Notes under the pieces: model-generated
What the model saw: the letters and a program-made list of their open reading frames with translations, nothing else
Database searches by the model: none
Told to the model about the DNA's origin: nothing
Part shown: positions 14,171-22,069 of the stretch, piece after piece
Layout: every line of letters begins with the position of its first letter
Position numbering within the stretch: position 1 is the first letter of the stretch
Program-made: the position numbers and the translations under genes
From: an uncultured Arenicella sp.
GTDB lineage: Bacteria; Pseudomonadota; Gammaproteobacteria; Arenicellales; Arenicellaceae
Assembly (NCBI GenBank): GCA_905479805.1
Contig: CAJQNY010000070.1
Coordinates: forward strand, 1 to 36,459
DNA: 36,459 nucleotides
Reading direction: 5' to 3'

Positions 14171-16498
14171 ATGAATATCGTACAAGCAATTGAAGCTTTA
14201 GGCTTAGCAATCTCAAACAAGGTGTTAGCGCGCCCTATTCTGGCAATTGTAGTGTGTTCTATTATCGTGGCGATTACCGCACCAGGCTTGCCAGGCAATT
14301 CGATTGCCACGGACCATCGTGCGTTTTTCGGTCCTGACAATCCCCAGTTAATTGCCTATGACGGAATAGAGGATACCTATAACAAACTCGACAATATTGT
14401 TTTCGTTATCAAAACAGAAGGCAAACAAGCATTAGCAGAGGACACCTACCCCATCATTCACTATATGACCGAGCGTGCTTGGCAGTTACCCGCTGCATCC
14501 CGTGTCGACTCTTTGAGTAACTACCAGCACACTTCTGTCGAACAAGACGATTTACTAGTTGAAGATTTTTTAGATGAGTTTAGTGATTACACTAGTGAGC
14601 AGCTGAAAACTAAAAAACAAGTTGTACTAAGCGAACCACTACTGGCAGGCAACCTATTGTCTCTTGATGGAGAAACTACTGCGATTAACGTCGTTGCGCT
14701 ATTCGGTGATGATGAAGAAACAAATATAGAGAGTTTCGTTATGGCTGCCAGAGCCCTAGCAAAGGAAACAGAACAACGCTTCCCGGGTACAAAAGTGGCA
14801 TTGACTGGATCTTCCATGATGTCGATCACATTCACCGAAGCAGGTACTACTGACAGTAAAACACTCATCCCGGGAATGTATGGCCTACTACTTATCGCCT
14901 TACTCTTGGTGTATAGAAGCGTCACTGGCGTTATCGCGACCTTTGCAGTTGTATCAACGTCGACAATCGTACCCTTAGGCATGATGGGCTACACCGGCAT
15001 TCAACTTACGTCACTCTCTATAATCGCCCCGATAATCATAATGACATTAGCCGTGGCTGATAGTGTCCACATTATTGTCACCATGTTGAATCTGATGCGC
15101 TCCGGAATGGAAAAGCGCGAAGCACTACGCGAAAGCTTAAGAATTAACTTCCTTGCTGTATCCGTTACCAGCATCACGACTATCATTGGCTTTTTATGCT
15201 TGAATTTTTCAGACACCCCGCCTTATCACCACCTTGGCAATATCAGTGCGATTGGTATCTTGTCCGCGTGGTTTTTCTCTGTGGTACTTCTGCCTGCTAT
15301 CGTTTGCGTAATGCCACTTAAGGTAAAGGTTAGAACACAGGACCCGAACACCAAATCCAGATCAATAATGCAAAGCTTGGCTTACTTCACTACACAAAAA
15401 AGCAAGCCAATATTAATTGTTTCGGCCATGATAAGTGTTGGACTCATTAGCCAATTACCAAAACTAGAATTGAATGATCAGTTCATTCATTTCTTCGATA
15501 CTAAGATACCGTTTCGCGCAGATACTGACTTCGCCCGAGAAAACCTTGGCGGCATCCTCTATATTCACTTTGACTTAACAACCAATACCCCTAACGGCAT
15601 TAATAACCCAGAGTATTTGCGATCACTCTCGGACTTCTCAGATTGGTTACGTTCTAAGGAATTGGTCACATCGGTATATAGTTTTAGTGATATTGCGAAG
15701 CGTTTGAATCGAAACATGCATGGTGACGACGCAGCGTTCTACAGCGTTCCTGACACGCAAGAACTGGCATCACAATACCTGTTGCTTTATGAACTATCCC
15801 TCCCCTATGGTCTGGATTTGAATGACCGCATCAACATCGACAAATCAGCTACACGCCTCACAGCCACATTAGACAATCCAACAGCTCGCCAAATCAGAGA
15901 GTTTAGTGCTGAATCGCGGGATTGGCTGAATAACAACGCACAAAATACTATGCAAGCCGAGCCAACCGGAACAGCTCTATTATTCGCGCATATTTCACAA
16001 CGCAATATAGATAGCATGATCACCGGCAACAGTGTGGCCTTAATCGCCATTGCCTTGGTACTGATTATTGCTTTGGAGCACTTTGGGCTAGGAGTACTCA
16101 GCCTGCTCCCAAATGTGTTGCCTGTCGTACTGGCACTCAGCCTTTGGGCCGTACTCGTTGGCATGGCAGGGATGGCTACAACCATTGTCGCCGCCTCGTC
16201 TTTGGGAATCGTGGTCGACAATACTACGCACTTTCTGAGCAAATATATTCGCGCACGCCGCGAACAAGGCAAAGACAAACGTGCTGCAATCACCTATGCG
16301 TTTGAAATGGTAGGCACCGCCATAGTCGCTAATGCATTTGTGTTAATTTGTGGCTTCGCACTCCTCGCATTTTCACTATTCCAACCCAACCTACAGATGG
16401 GCCTTCTTACCGCTCTCACAATAGCCATAGCCCTAGTCGTGGACTTGATATGCTTACCAGCGCTGCTAATGTTGGGGAAAGATACGCCGGCTTCTTAA
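14171..16498 (+). CDS. RND superfamily transporter, MMPL/SSD type
   Basis: A 775-residue inner-membrane transporter formed by two similar halves, each with one helix, a periplasmic domain of about 170-200 residues and a five-helix bundle, giving about 12 helices. The sterol-sensing-like bundles carry 'LAVADSVHIIVTMLNLM' and 'LGIVVDNTTHFLSKYIRARREQG', where Asp and His are the usual proton-relay positions in this branch. MMPL-type RND proteins export lipids, hopanoids, fatty or siderophore-related molecules without needing a dedicated adaptor. The ATG at 14171 follows GAGAGAAAG. It is divergent from the porin/FMN/PepSY operon across a 203-base control region with a Fur-like palindrome, so an iron-linked cargo is one possibility; lipid export is the family default. 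It converges with the membrane-regulator gene 39 bases downstream. Confidence 0.85.
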   Translation: MNIVQAIEALGLAISNKVLARPILAIVVCSIIVAITAPGLPGNSIATDHRAFFGPDNPQLIAYDGIEDTYNKLDNIVFVIKTEGKQALAEDTYPIIHYMTERAWQLPAASRVDSLSNYQHTSVEQDDLLVEDFLDEFSDYTSEQLKTKKQVVLSEPLLAGNLLSLDGETTAINVVALFGDDEETNIESFVMAARALAKETEQRFPGTKVALTGSSMMSITFTEAGTTDSKTLIPGMYGLLLIALLLVYRSVTGVIATFAVVSTSTIVPLGMMGYTGIQLTSLSIIAPIIIMTLAVADSVHIIVTMLNLMRSGMEKREALRESLRINFLAVSVTSITTIIGFLCLNFSDTPPYHHLGNISAIGILSAWFFSVVLLPAIVCVMPLKVKVRTQDPNTKSRSIMQSLAYFTTQKSKPILIVSAMISVGLISQLPKLELNDQFIHFFDTKIPFRADTDFARENLGGILYIHFDLTTNTPNGINNPEYLRSLSDFSDWLRSKELVTSVYSFSDIAKRLNRNMHGDDAAFYSVPDTQELASQYLLLYELSLPYGLDLNDRINIDKSATRLTATLDNPTARQIREFSAESRDWLNNNAQNTMQAEPTGTALLFAHISQRNIDSMITGNSVALIAIALVLIIALEHFGLGVLSLLPNVLPVVLALSLWAVLVGMAGMATTIVAASSLGIVVDNTTHFLSKYIRARREQGKDKRAAITYAFEMVGTAIVANAFVLICGFALLAFSLFQPNLQMGLLTALTIAIALVVDLICLPALLMLGKDTPAS

Positions 16499-16537
16499 GG
16501 CGAAAACGTAGCCCGTAGGAAGTTATTTACAGATACT

Positions 16538-17470
16538 CTATTTTTCCTCTCGGTACTTTTTTAAGTCCAGACCGTGCTCATTGATTAGAAAGTAAAGGCT
16601 CGATCTAGGCTCCTTCATTGAAACGGCGGTATGAGCTACATTTCCTTTTAGTTTTCTGAGTTTGTAATCAACGTCCGCCTTATTAAGCGCACTTATCAGT
16701 TCTTTATGGGATAATTTTTCTTGAGAATACAGACTGATAGCATCTCTAGTTTTCGAAGATAGTCCACTTTCCAGAGAGTTAGGTATATATTGACGAACAT
16801 CAGTTAACCGGTGTTTGCGTTCACTCAAAACTAATATAAATATAAACGCAGTGGTAGATATCGGGTAAACAGCCATTGCGTTGAATTTATAACCTATTGC
16901 CATTAACGCAAGAACAAAGAGCACCGTTACAATAACTGGGAGAAAAGCTAACAAGCCATATGCACACCTAAGCTGCGCAACTTGGTTTAACTCCCTCCTA
17001 TATCCACTCACTAGGATATAACCAACAAAAAAGACGACCGCAAGCACCATGATTTGAAAACACCAATACGCTTTTCCTTTAACGGCTGTTATCCCATAAC
17101 TAATTGGGGTAGAGCCAACGATAATATAGTCGGTCGCCATCACGGTGAGTATCAACAAGCCAAATGCAGGCAATAGAATATAGTGCAATAGCGTACTCAG
17201 TTGATTATTACGTTCGATCTCAAACGCATAATAGCAAGCAAAAATGCTGGTTACCGAAGCAGCCACATAGTAAGCCCGAGTAACAAAATAGCCACTATTA
17301 CCAAAATCGTATTCAATAAAAAGCGAAAGCTCAGCAATATTCTGGAACACAAAGACAATGATTAAACCAAACAAATATTCGGACTTAATCCCTTTACGTT
17401 TAGCAAATATCATCAGCCCTACTTTTATCAGCAATGCTAAGATAATGGGTATTGCATAAAGTTTAAACAT
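16538..17470 (-). CDS. Seven-helix membrane protein with C-terminal Fis-type HTH (putative membrane-bound regulator)
   Basis: A 310-residue inner-membrane protein. Seven hydrophobic helices (about 4-22, 33-52, 65-84, 94-113, 136-155, 171-191, 198-216) resemble the 7TM sensor domains found in front of some histidine kinases. A cytoplasmic linker follows (about 217-262), and the C-terminus 'KLKGNVAHTAVSMKEPRSSLYFLINEHGLDLKKYR' (274-306) has the layout of a Fis/HTH_8 domain: the G-N turn, an alanine-containing first helix, and R-S-S-L-Y before N-E-H-G-L. There is no kinase, receiver or AAA+ domain, so it would be a one-component regulator that senses in the membrane and binds DNA directly. Its targets may be the divergent arginase-like gene (104 bases away). 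The HTH call is by pattern; no experimental relative comes to mind. Confidence 0.65.
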   Translation of the reverse strand: MFKLYAIPIILALLIKVGLMIFAKRKGIKSEYLFGLIIVFVFQNIAELSLFIEYDFGNSGYFVTRAYYVAASVTSIFACYYAFEIERNNQLSTLLHYILLPAFGLLILTVMATDYIIVGSTPISYGITAVKGKAYWCFQIMVLAVVFFVGYILVSGYRRELNQVAQLRCAYGLLAFLPVIVTVLFVLALMAIGYKFNAMAVYPISTTAFIFILVLSERKHRLTDVRQYIPNSLESGLSSKTRDAISLYSQEKLSHKELISALNKADVDYKLRKLKGNVAHTAVSMKEPRSSLYFLINEHGLDLKKYREEK

Positions 17471-17574
17471 ACAACCTTAACTCCAACATGCAAGTAACCT
17501 ATTTTCTGGGTCTGCAGGCAACATAAACAAATTCATCGAACAGATCTCTTTCCAAGCGACCTTATTATAAGCTT

Positions 17575-18399
17575 ATGATTACAAAAGATAGAATGCAGTC
17601 TAATAGTAAAATATCACTCCTCGGTATCCCTTTTGATGCCTATTCTTCACATTTAAAAGGTGCCGCAAAGGCTCCTGATGCTATTTGGGAAATGATTAAA
17701 TGCGAATCTGCTAATCAATGGACTGAACTTGGTACTGATTTGAAAAATCACCCAGGCATTAATCAGCTCGGCAACCTCTCTTGGGAAAATGACTCAGAGG
17801 CATTTGATAAAATTGAAGAAAAGATCTCATCAGTATTAGCTGCAGACTCAAAACCTTTGGTTTTCGGTGGCGATCATTCAATTACCTATCCAATATTCAA
17901 GGCAATCAACCAAAGACACCCTAAAATCACAATTCTGCATTTCGACGCGCACCCGGATCTTTACGACGAGCTTGATGGCAACCCACTATCTCATGCTTGT
18001 CCGTTTGCTCGAATTATGGAGAACGATCTAGCTGAACACTTGGTTCAAGTCGGGATTCGCACACTGAATGAGCATCAAAGAGAGCAAGCAGAAAAATTCA
18101 ATGTCGAAATACATGAAATGAAGGATTGGCAAGGCCCCCATCAATTAACACTAGAAGGCCCAGTTTACGTTTCCATTGATATTGATGCACTTGACCCAGC
18201 CTTCGCACCAGGTGTTTCTCATCACGAACCGGGCGGCTTAAGTGTTCGTCAAATCATCGATGTTTTACACAGTATCAATGTGCCTATCATCGGAGCTGAC
18301 ATCGTCGAACTCAACCCAAATAGGGATATCAATGGCATGACAGCCATGGTGGCGACTAAGCTCTACAAAGAGCTCTGTGGGAAAATGCTTGAAAGATAA
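17575..18399 (+). CDS. Arginase/agmatinase-family ureohydrolase, plant-arginase-like
   Basis: A 274-residue manganese hydrolase. All six metal ligands are present: H101 (GGDHS), D124, H126 and D128 (DAHPD), D202 and D204 (SIDIDALDP). The enzyme would cleave a guanidino compound to urea and an amine, for example arginine to ornithine or agmatine to putrescine. The segments 'DAHPDLYDELDGNPLSHACPFARIME', 'VQVGIRTLNEHQREQAEKFNVE' and 'DPAFAPGVSHHEPGGLSVRQIIDVLHS…GADIVELNPNRDINGMTAMVA' are strikingly like the plant arginase (ARGAH) group rather than typical bacterial RocF or SpeB. That group includes both activities, so the substrate is open. Start: ATG at 17575, with an internal ATG (MQSNSK) at 17593 also possible. 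It is divergent from the membrane regulator and converges with the class V aminotransferase-fold gene 16 bases downstream. Confidence 0.88.
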   Translation: MITKDRMQSNSKISLLGIPFDAYSSHLKGAAKAPDAIWEMIKCESANQWTELGTDLKNHPGINQLGNLSWENDSEAFDKIEEKISSVLAADSKPLVFGGDHSITYPIFKAINQRHPKITILHFDAHPDLYDELDGNPLSHACPFARIMENDLAEHLVQVGIRTLNEHQREQAEKFNVEIHEMKDWQGPHQLTLEGPVYVSIDIDALDPAFAPGVSHHEPGGLSVRQIIDVLHSINVPIIGADIVELNPNRDINGMTAMVATKLYKELCGKMLER

Positions 18400-18415
18400 C
18401 GAAGTAATAACGTGA

Positions 18416-19645
18416 TCAGCTAAGCGCTTTGTCTAAGCCTTCCATCAACTGCGCCACCTCAGCTTCGCTGGTGTAGTGAATGAAGGACATCCTAATGACA
18501 CCCGGATCGAGGTCAAGCCCCAGGGATGAAAGTGGCCGAACCCCATAAAAATCACCGGTCCCGACCATCAACTTATACTCAAGTAAGGATTGCGCTACTT
18601 CGGGCACGCTTTTTTTCAACGGCAAAATAGAGACCGTTGACGCTCGGACAGACGGATCCACTGGGCCAATAATAGCGACATCATCTCTGGCATTTAGGTA
18701 CCTAAGCAACGGCGTTAATAGAGTCGTTTCATAATCAGAAAACAAGGTATGAAGTTGCCGGCCTTTTTCTGCAGAATCTACCTTCTCATCAAAATGATGG
18801 TCATAAACGACATCTAGATATTCAGCGATCCCAGCTGCTGAGGCAATTTGTGCATGATCCGGCCCAGCTGGTGTCAACATTGACCGGGGCTTACCGGCAT
18901 TAAAATAATGGGATTGATTCTCCATTTGGTCGCGTAAACTGGCACGCACATACATAGCACCAAGATGCGGCCCCCAAGTCTTGTATAAAGAAAAGAGATA
19001 GATATCGGCATCCAAAGATTGAATATCAGGCAGCCCGTGTGGGGCGTACGAAACACCATCGACGACCGCAATAGCACCGACAGTGTGCGCTCTGTCAGCA
19101 ATCTCTCGAACAGGGTTAACGTGTGCCACAATATTGGAGGCGTGTGGGAATACTACGATTCGAGTTTTGCTCGACAGTAGTTCATCCAAAGAATCTAACT
19201 CCAGCAAGCCGGTTTCCTTGTCTAGATCCCACTCTTTGACCAGTAAACCAGACTCGGCTAATTTACGCCAAGCGCCTGCATTGGCTTCATGATCCTGACA
19301 AGAAACAATTATTTCATCGCCCTCCGCCCACATTGGTCGAAGTGCATTAACCAAAACATATACATTCTGTGTCGTCGAAGGTCCGAAATTTAGTTCATCC
19401 TTATCGACATTGAGGTATGCAGCAATTCGCGCATACGACTCATCCATCTTTTCGCCTGCAACAACCGATGCAGGGAACGGGTAGTAAGGCTGCACTTTAG
19501 TCTTAGTGTAAAAGTCAAAGAGCCGATCAATAACTTGCTGACAAGTATAAGAGCCGCCTGCATTTTCAAAGAAACCCCAGCCCTCAAGAGAAGGCTCACT
19601 GAACGCCGGGAATTGCTGTCTAACAAAATCTACATCAAAGTTCAT
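18416..19645 (-). CDS. PLP-dependent class V aminotransferase-fold protein (VC1184 'cysteine desulfurase-like' subfamily)
   Basis: A 409-residue fold-type I PLP enzyme. K222 in 'LFSLYKTWGPHLGAMY' is the Schiff-base lysine, D196 (VVDGVSY) pairs with the pyridine nitrogen, and H119 (QDHEAN) stacks on the ring. The opening 'VRQQFPAFSEPSLEGWGFFENAGGSYTCQQVID' and overall length fit the VC1184-like subfamily often auto-annotated as cysteine desulfurase. The loop that carries the catalytic cysteine in SufS/NifS reads 'GTGDFYGVRPLSSLGLD' here with no cysteine, so sulfur mobilisation is unlikely; a lyase or transaminase reaction on an amino compound is more plausible. It may be the last gene of the AlmA-like/DUF1145/DUF4345 transcript (65-base gap) and converges with the arginase-like gene. 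Confidence 0.8.
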   Translation of the reverse strand: MNFDVDFVRQQFPAFSEPSLEGWGFFENAGGSYTCQQVIDRLFDFYTKTKVQPYYPFPASVVAGEKMDESYARIAAYLNVDKDELNFGPSTTQNVYVLVNALRPMWAEGDEIIVSCQDHEANAGAWRKLAESGLLVKEWDLDKETGLLELDSLDELLSSKTRIVVFPHASNIVAHVNPVREIADRAHTVGAIAVVDGVSYAPHGLPDIQSLDADIYLFSLYKTWGPHLGAMYVRASLRDQMENQSHYFNAGKPRSMLTPAGPDHAQIASAAGIAEYLDVVYDHHFDEKVDSAEKGRQLHTLFSDYETTLLTPLLRYLNARDDVAIIGPVDPSVRASTVSILPLKKSVPEVAQSLLEYKLMVGTGDFYGVRPLSSLGLDLDPGVIRMSFIHYTSEAEVAQLMEGLDKALS

Positions 19646-19710
19646 AACATCACTCCGCTGTCTATCGCTAACTCTTCGAGTTATTTCGGGTGCTGGTCAA
19701 ATGTTCAGAC

Positions 19711-20082
19711 TCAGTCAATAAGGCGTCGTGAAGCAATCAACAAAAGAACGGCCAAAACTACCTCAACAGCAATCTGCGGCCCGGCAAAACTTGCTCCCTG
19801 CAGACCCCATGCAAGAGTGCGAAAGACTGCTGTGCAGGCCAGCAATAGAGCCGGAGCTTGAAACCATATCGCTTGCTTTTTCCATAAACCCAAAAGCACC
19901 ATTGATCCACCAGCGAAAAAGAAAGATCCTAAATCACCAATTTGCGTGCTCAAACCTAAACCTTCCATCAAAGGCATACCAAACTCAGCCGCGACACCGG
20001 CAGGATCAATAAGCCATCTCAATCCAATAAAAATAAACAGTAGCGCGGGTAAGCCGACCAGAACCCTAAGAGCATTATTCAT
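19711..20082 (-). CDS. Small integral membrane protein, DUF4345 family
   Basis: A 123-residue protein of four predicted membrane helices (about 5-23, 50-68, 72-91, 100-118). The N-terminal 'ALRVLVGLPALLFIFIGLRWLIDPAGVAAEFGM' and 'STQIGDLGSFFFAGGSMVLLGLWKKQ' match the DUF4345 family, which is common next to oxidoreductases in proteobacteria and has no known function. It follows the DUF1145-like gene by 109 bases, a gap that contains a strong GC-rich hairpin, and precedes the class V aminotransferase-fold gene by 65 bases. Confidence 0.75.
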   Translation of the reverse strand: MNNALRVLVGLPALLFIFIGLRWLIDPAGVAAEFGMPLMEGLGLSTQIGDLGSFFFAGGSMVLLGLWKKQAIWFQAPALLLACTAVFRTLAWGLQGASFAGPQIAVEVVLAVLLLIASRRLID

Positions 20083-20162
20083 ATGAAACCTTCGTTATTT
20101 TTTATTTTTGTAGAAACAGATATTACACTAAGTTGCTCGCTTACGTTAACCGAGTATGACCT

Positions 20163-20178
20163 GGGCCTATCTAGGCCC
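20163..20178. other. GC-rich hairpin GGGCCTA-TC-TAGGCCC between two operon genes
   Basis: Perfect 7-bp arms with a 2-base centre lie 13 bases past the stop of the DUF1145-like gene (minus strand) and about 80 bases before the DUF4345 start. No T-run follows, so it is not a standard intrinsic terminator; attenuation, processing or a protein site are options. Confidence 0.45.
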
Positions 20179-20191
20179 GATAATGAACACC

Positions 20192-20452
20192 TTAGCCGAC
20201 AGCTTTTTTCAAAAGAGGCTGCCAATACAGAAAACCGTAGAGCATGGTCTGAACAAAAGAATCGACGCCGCTCTCCCCTGCCTCGTGTAACGGTTTGCGT
20301 TTTATCAAAAACTCAAAGAGATGGGCGATTGCCATAACATTGCCCGCCCAGAAAATAATGGTGCGTCCACTGGCAAACCAGGGAACAAAAAAATTAAGGA
20401 CGTACACCAACCAGAAAAGAGTAACAAAGGACTTTATATAATTTGTGTTCAT
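20192..20452 (-). CDS. Small membrane protein, DUF1145-like (YhhL-like)
   Basis: An 86-residue protein with two to three hydrophobic helices ('FVTLFWLVYVLNFFVPWF', 'IIFWAGNVMAIAHLFEFLI', and 'QTMLYGFLYWQPLLKK'). The pattern W-x3-Y-x-L-N-x4-P…H-x2-E and the closing 'TMLYGFLYW' fit the DUF1145 family, whose role is unknown; the assignment is moderate. It starts 41 bases after the stop of the AlmA-like monooxygenase and is therefore probably cotranscribed with it, perhaps helping to handle hydrophobic substrate in the membrane (inference from position only). Confidence 0.65.
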   Translation of the reverse strand: MNTNYIKSFVTLFWLVYVLNFFVPWFASGRTIIFWAGNVMAIAHLFEFLIKRKPLHEAGESGVDSFVQTMLYGFLYWQPLLKKAVG

Positions 20453-20493
20453 ATATTTCGTTTCACTGTTTAAAGTTGATTAGCAGCGTTAAT

Positions 20494-21951
20494 TCAAATT
20501 CTCCTGAAATCAATACTATCATCTACGACAGATTGGTAGCCCAAACTAAAACGATCAAGCATGTAATTCTGATACAGCTTCCACGGTTTTTCACTGCCTT
20601 GTTTTGCCATTTCTTCGGCCGCACGTAGTACGTAACCAGACTGGAAATCAATAATAGGTTCAGCCTTAAGACCTTCGGCAGGGACAACGGGTATACAGAA
20701 ATCGTATTTGTGTTTATCCATGTGCTTTACCAGTCGACAAACATACTCCCCTACTAAATCCGATTTCAGTGTCCATGAAGCATTGGTATAGCCAACGGAA
20801 TAGGCAAAATTGGGGAATTCACTCAGCATCATGCCCTTATAAACAAATGATTGCGACGGATCTAACACTTCCTTATCCTTCGACAATGACATACCGCTAA
20901 ACATCTCAAGTTTAAGCCCGGTTGCGGTAACGATGATATCTGCTTCAATCTCTTCACCGGATCGAAGTAAAATACCGGTCTTGGTGAAACGTTCGATGTG
21001 ATCTGTCACTATGCTCGCTGAGCCACTTTTGATAACCTCAAATAGATCCCCGTCGGTCACAGAGCAAACACGTTGATCCCATGGGTTGTAGTCAGGCGTG
21101 AAGTGCTTAGCAACATCACAGTCGTCACCAACCGCTTCTTTGACACCATTAATGATAAATTTCTTGATAGCGTCAGGTTTGCGTTTCGAGATACTGTAGA
21201 AATACATTCCTAGTAAAATATTTTTCCATCTGTTCAAGGCATAGGCTATTTTCTTAGGTAGAAATTTATTTAGCGTGTTGGCAAGATCTTGGCATTCAGG
21301 ACGAGATACCACGTAACTGGGTGATCGCTGCAACATGATTACCTGGCTCGCTTTAGCCGCCATGGCAGGCACTAAGGTGACCGCTGTCGCACCGCTCCCT
21401 ATTACCACAACCCTCTTACCTGAATAGTCAAAATCCTTTGGCCACTGTTGAGGGTGAATAATAGTCCCCTCAAAAGCATCAACACCGTTGAAGCGTGGGG
21501 TATAACCGGCATCAAAATTGTAGTACCCCCCACATGAAAATAGGAACTTACTTACAACCTCGCTAAGCACTCCAGTCGCCAGGTCTTTTACTTGCGCTGT
21601 CCAAGCTCCATTTTTACTAGACCAATCTGCCGAGATAACACGGTGTCCAAACTGTATATGTTGTGCAATTCCATTCTCTTGCGCAGCCTCTTTGATATAA
21701 GCTAGAATTTTATCTCCCGGTGCGATAGCCTCAGGCTCAACCCATGGCTTAAAATTAAAGCCAAAGGTATACATATCCGAATCGGAGCGAATGCCTGGAT
21801 AGCGAAATAAGTCCCATGTTCCTCCAACCTCATCACGGCCTTCAACGATCAAATAACTCTTATCCGGACAGTGTTTTTGTAAATGATAGGCTGCACCAAC
21901 ACCAGAAATACCAGCGCCAATAATCAACACATCTACATGGGACTTATTCAT
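20494..21951 (-). CDS. almA: Flavin-binding monooxygenase, AlmA-like (class B FMO/Baeyer-Villiger family)
   Basis: A 485-residue FAD/NADPH monooxygenase. FAD site G12-A-G-I-S-G17; class B signature F-x-G-x3-H-x3-W-P at 160-171 (FEGTIIHPQQWP); NADPH site 'VIGSGATA' at 184-190; 'ATGL' near the C-terminus. Segments such as 'GGTWDLFRYPGIRSDSDMYTFGFNFKPW', 'KHFTPDYNPWDQRVCSVTDGDLFEVIKSG' and 'GYTNASWTLKSDLVGEYVCRLVKHMDK' closely match AlmA, the enzyme linked to long-chain n-alkane use in Acinetobacter and Alcanivorax. Closely related enzymes oxidise ketones or terpenoids, so substrate is not fixed by sequence. Divergent from an AraC regulator that probably controls it, and followed by two small membrane-protein genes. 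With the CYP153 it makes a second aliphatic-type oxygenase in the window. Confidence 0.85.
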   Translation of the reverse strand: MNKSHVDVLIIGAGISGVGAAYHLQKHCPDKSYLIVEGRDEVGGTWDLFRYPGIRSDSDMYTFGFNFKPWVEPEAIAPGDKILAYIKEAAQENGIAQHIQFGHRVISADWSSKNGAWTAQVKDLATGVLSEVVSKFLFSCGGYYNFDAGYTPRFNGVDAFEGTIIHPQQWPKDFDYSGKRVVVIGSGATAVTLVPAMAAKASQVIMLQRSPSYVVSRPECQDLANTLNKFLPKKIAYALNRWKNILLGMYFYSISKRKPDAIKKFIINGVKEAVGDDCDVAKHFTPDYNPWDQRVCSVTDGDLFEVIKSGSASIVTDHIERFTKTGILLRSGEEIEADIIVTATGLKLEMFSGMSLSKDKEVLDPSQSFVYKGMMLSEFPNFAYSVGYTNASWTLKSDLVGEYVCRLVKHMDKHKYDFCIPVVPAEGLKAEPIIDFQSGYVLRAAEEMAKQGSEKPWKLYQNYMLDRFSLGYQSVVDDSIDFRRI

Positions 21952-22008
21952 AGATAAATATCTCGTTCAATTAGACAGAATGAGTCTAAGCTCAACACGG
22001 TTTGGGTA

Positions 22009-22052
22009 CAGGGTTAAATACGTTCATTATCAGGGTCAAATTCGTTCAAATA
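22009..22052 (+). promoter_or_regulatory. 22-bp tandem direct repeat, candidate AraC-family binding site
   Basis: CAGGGTTAAATACGTTCATTAT (22009-22030) is followed immediately by CAGGGTCAAATTCGTTCAAATA (22031-22052); the first 18 positions agree at 16. The period is two helical turns, as for AraC-type dimers that bind direct half-sites on one face. It ends 17 bases before the chosen AraC start. A third CGTTCA is at 21964. The AlmA-like gene start is 57 bases to the left. Confidence 0.6.
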
Positions 22053-22069
22053 ACGTTTACAATAACGAC

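Noticed and set aside
20083-20337. 84-residue plus-strand ORF over the DUF4345/DUF1145 boundary
   Set aside because: Overlaps the DUF1145-like gene in antisense and runs through the hairpin; composition is not protein-like.
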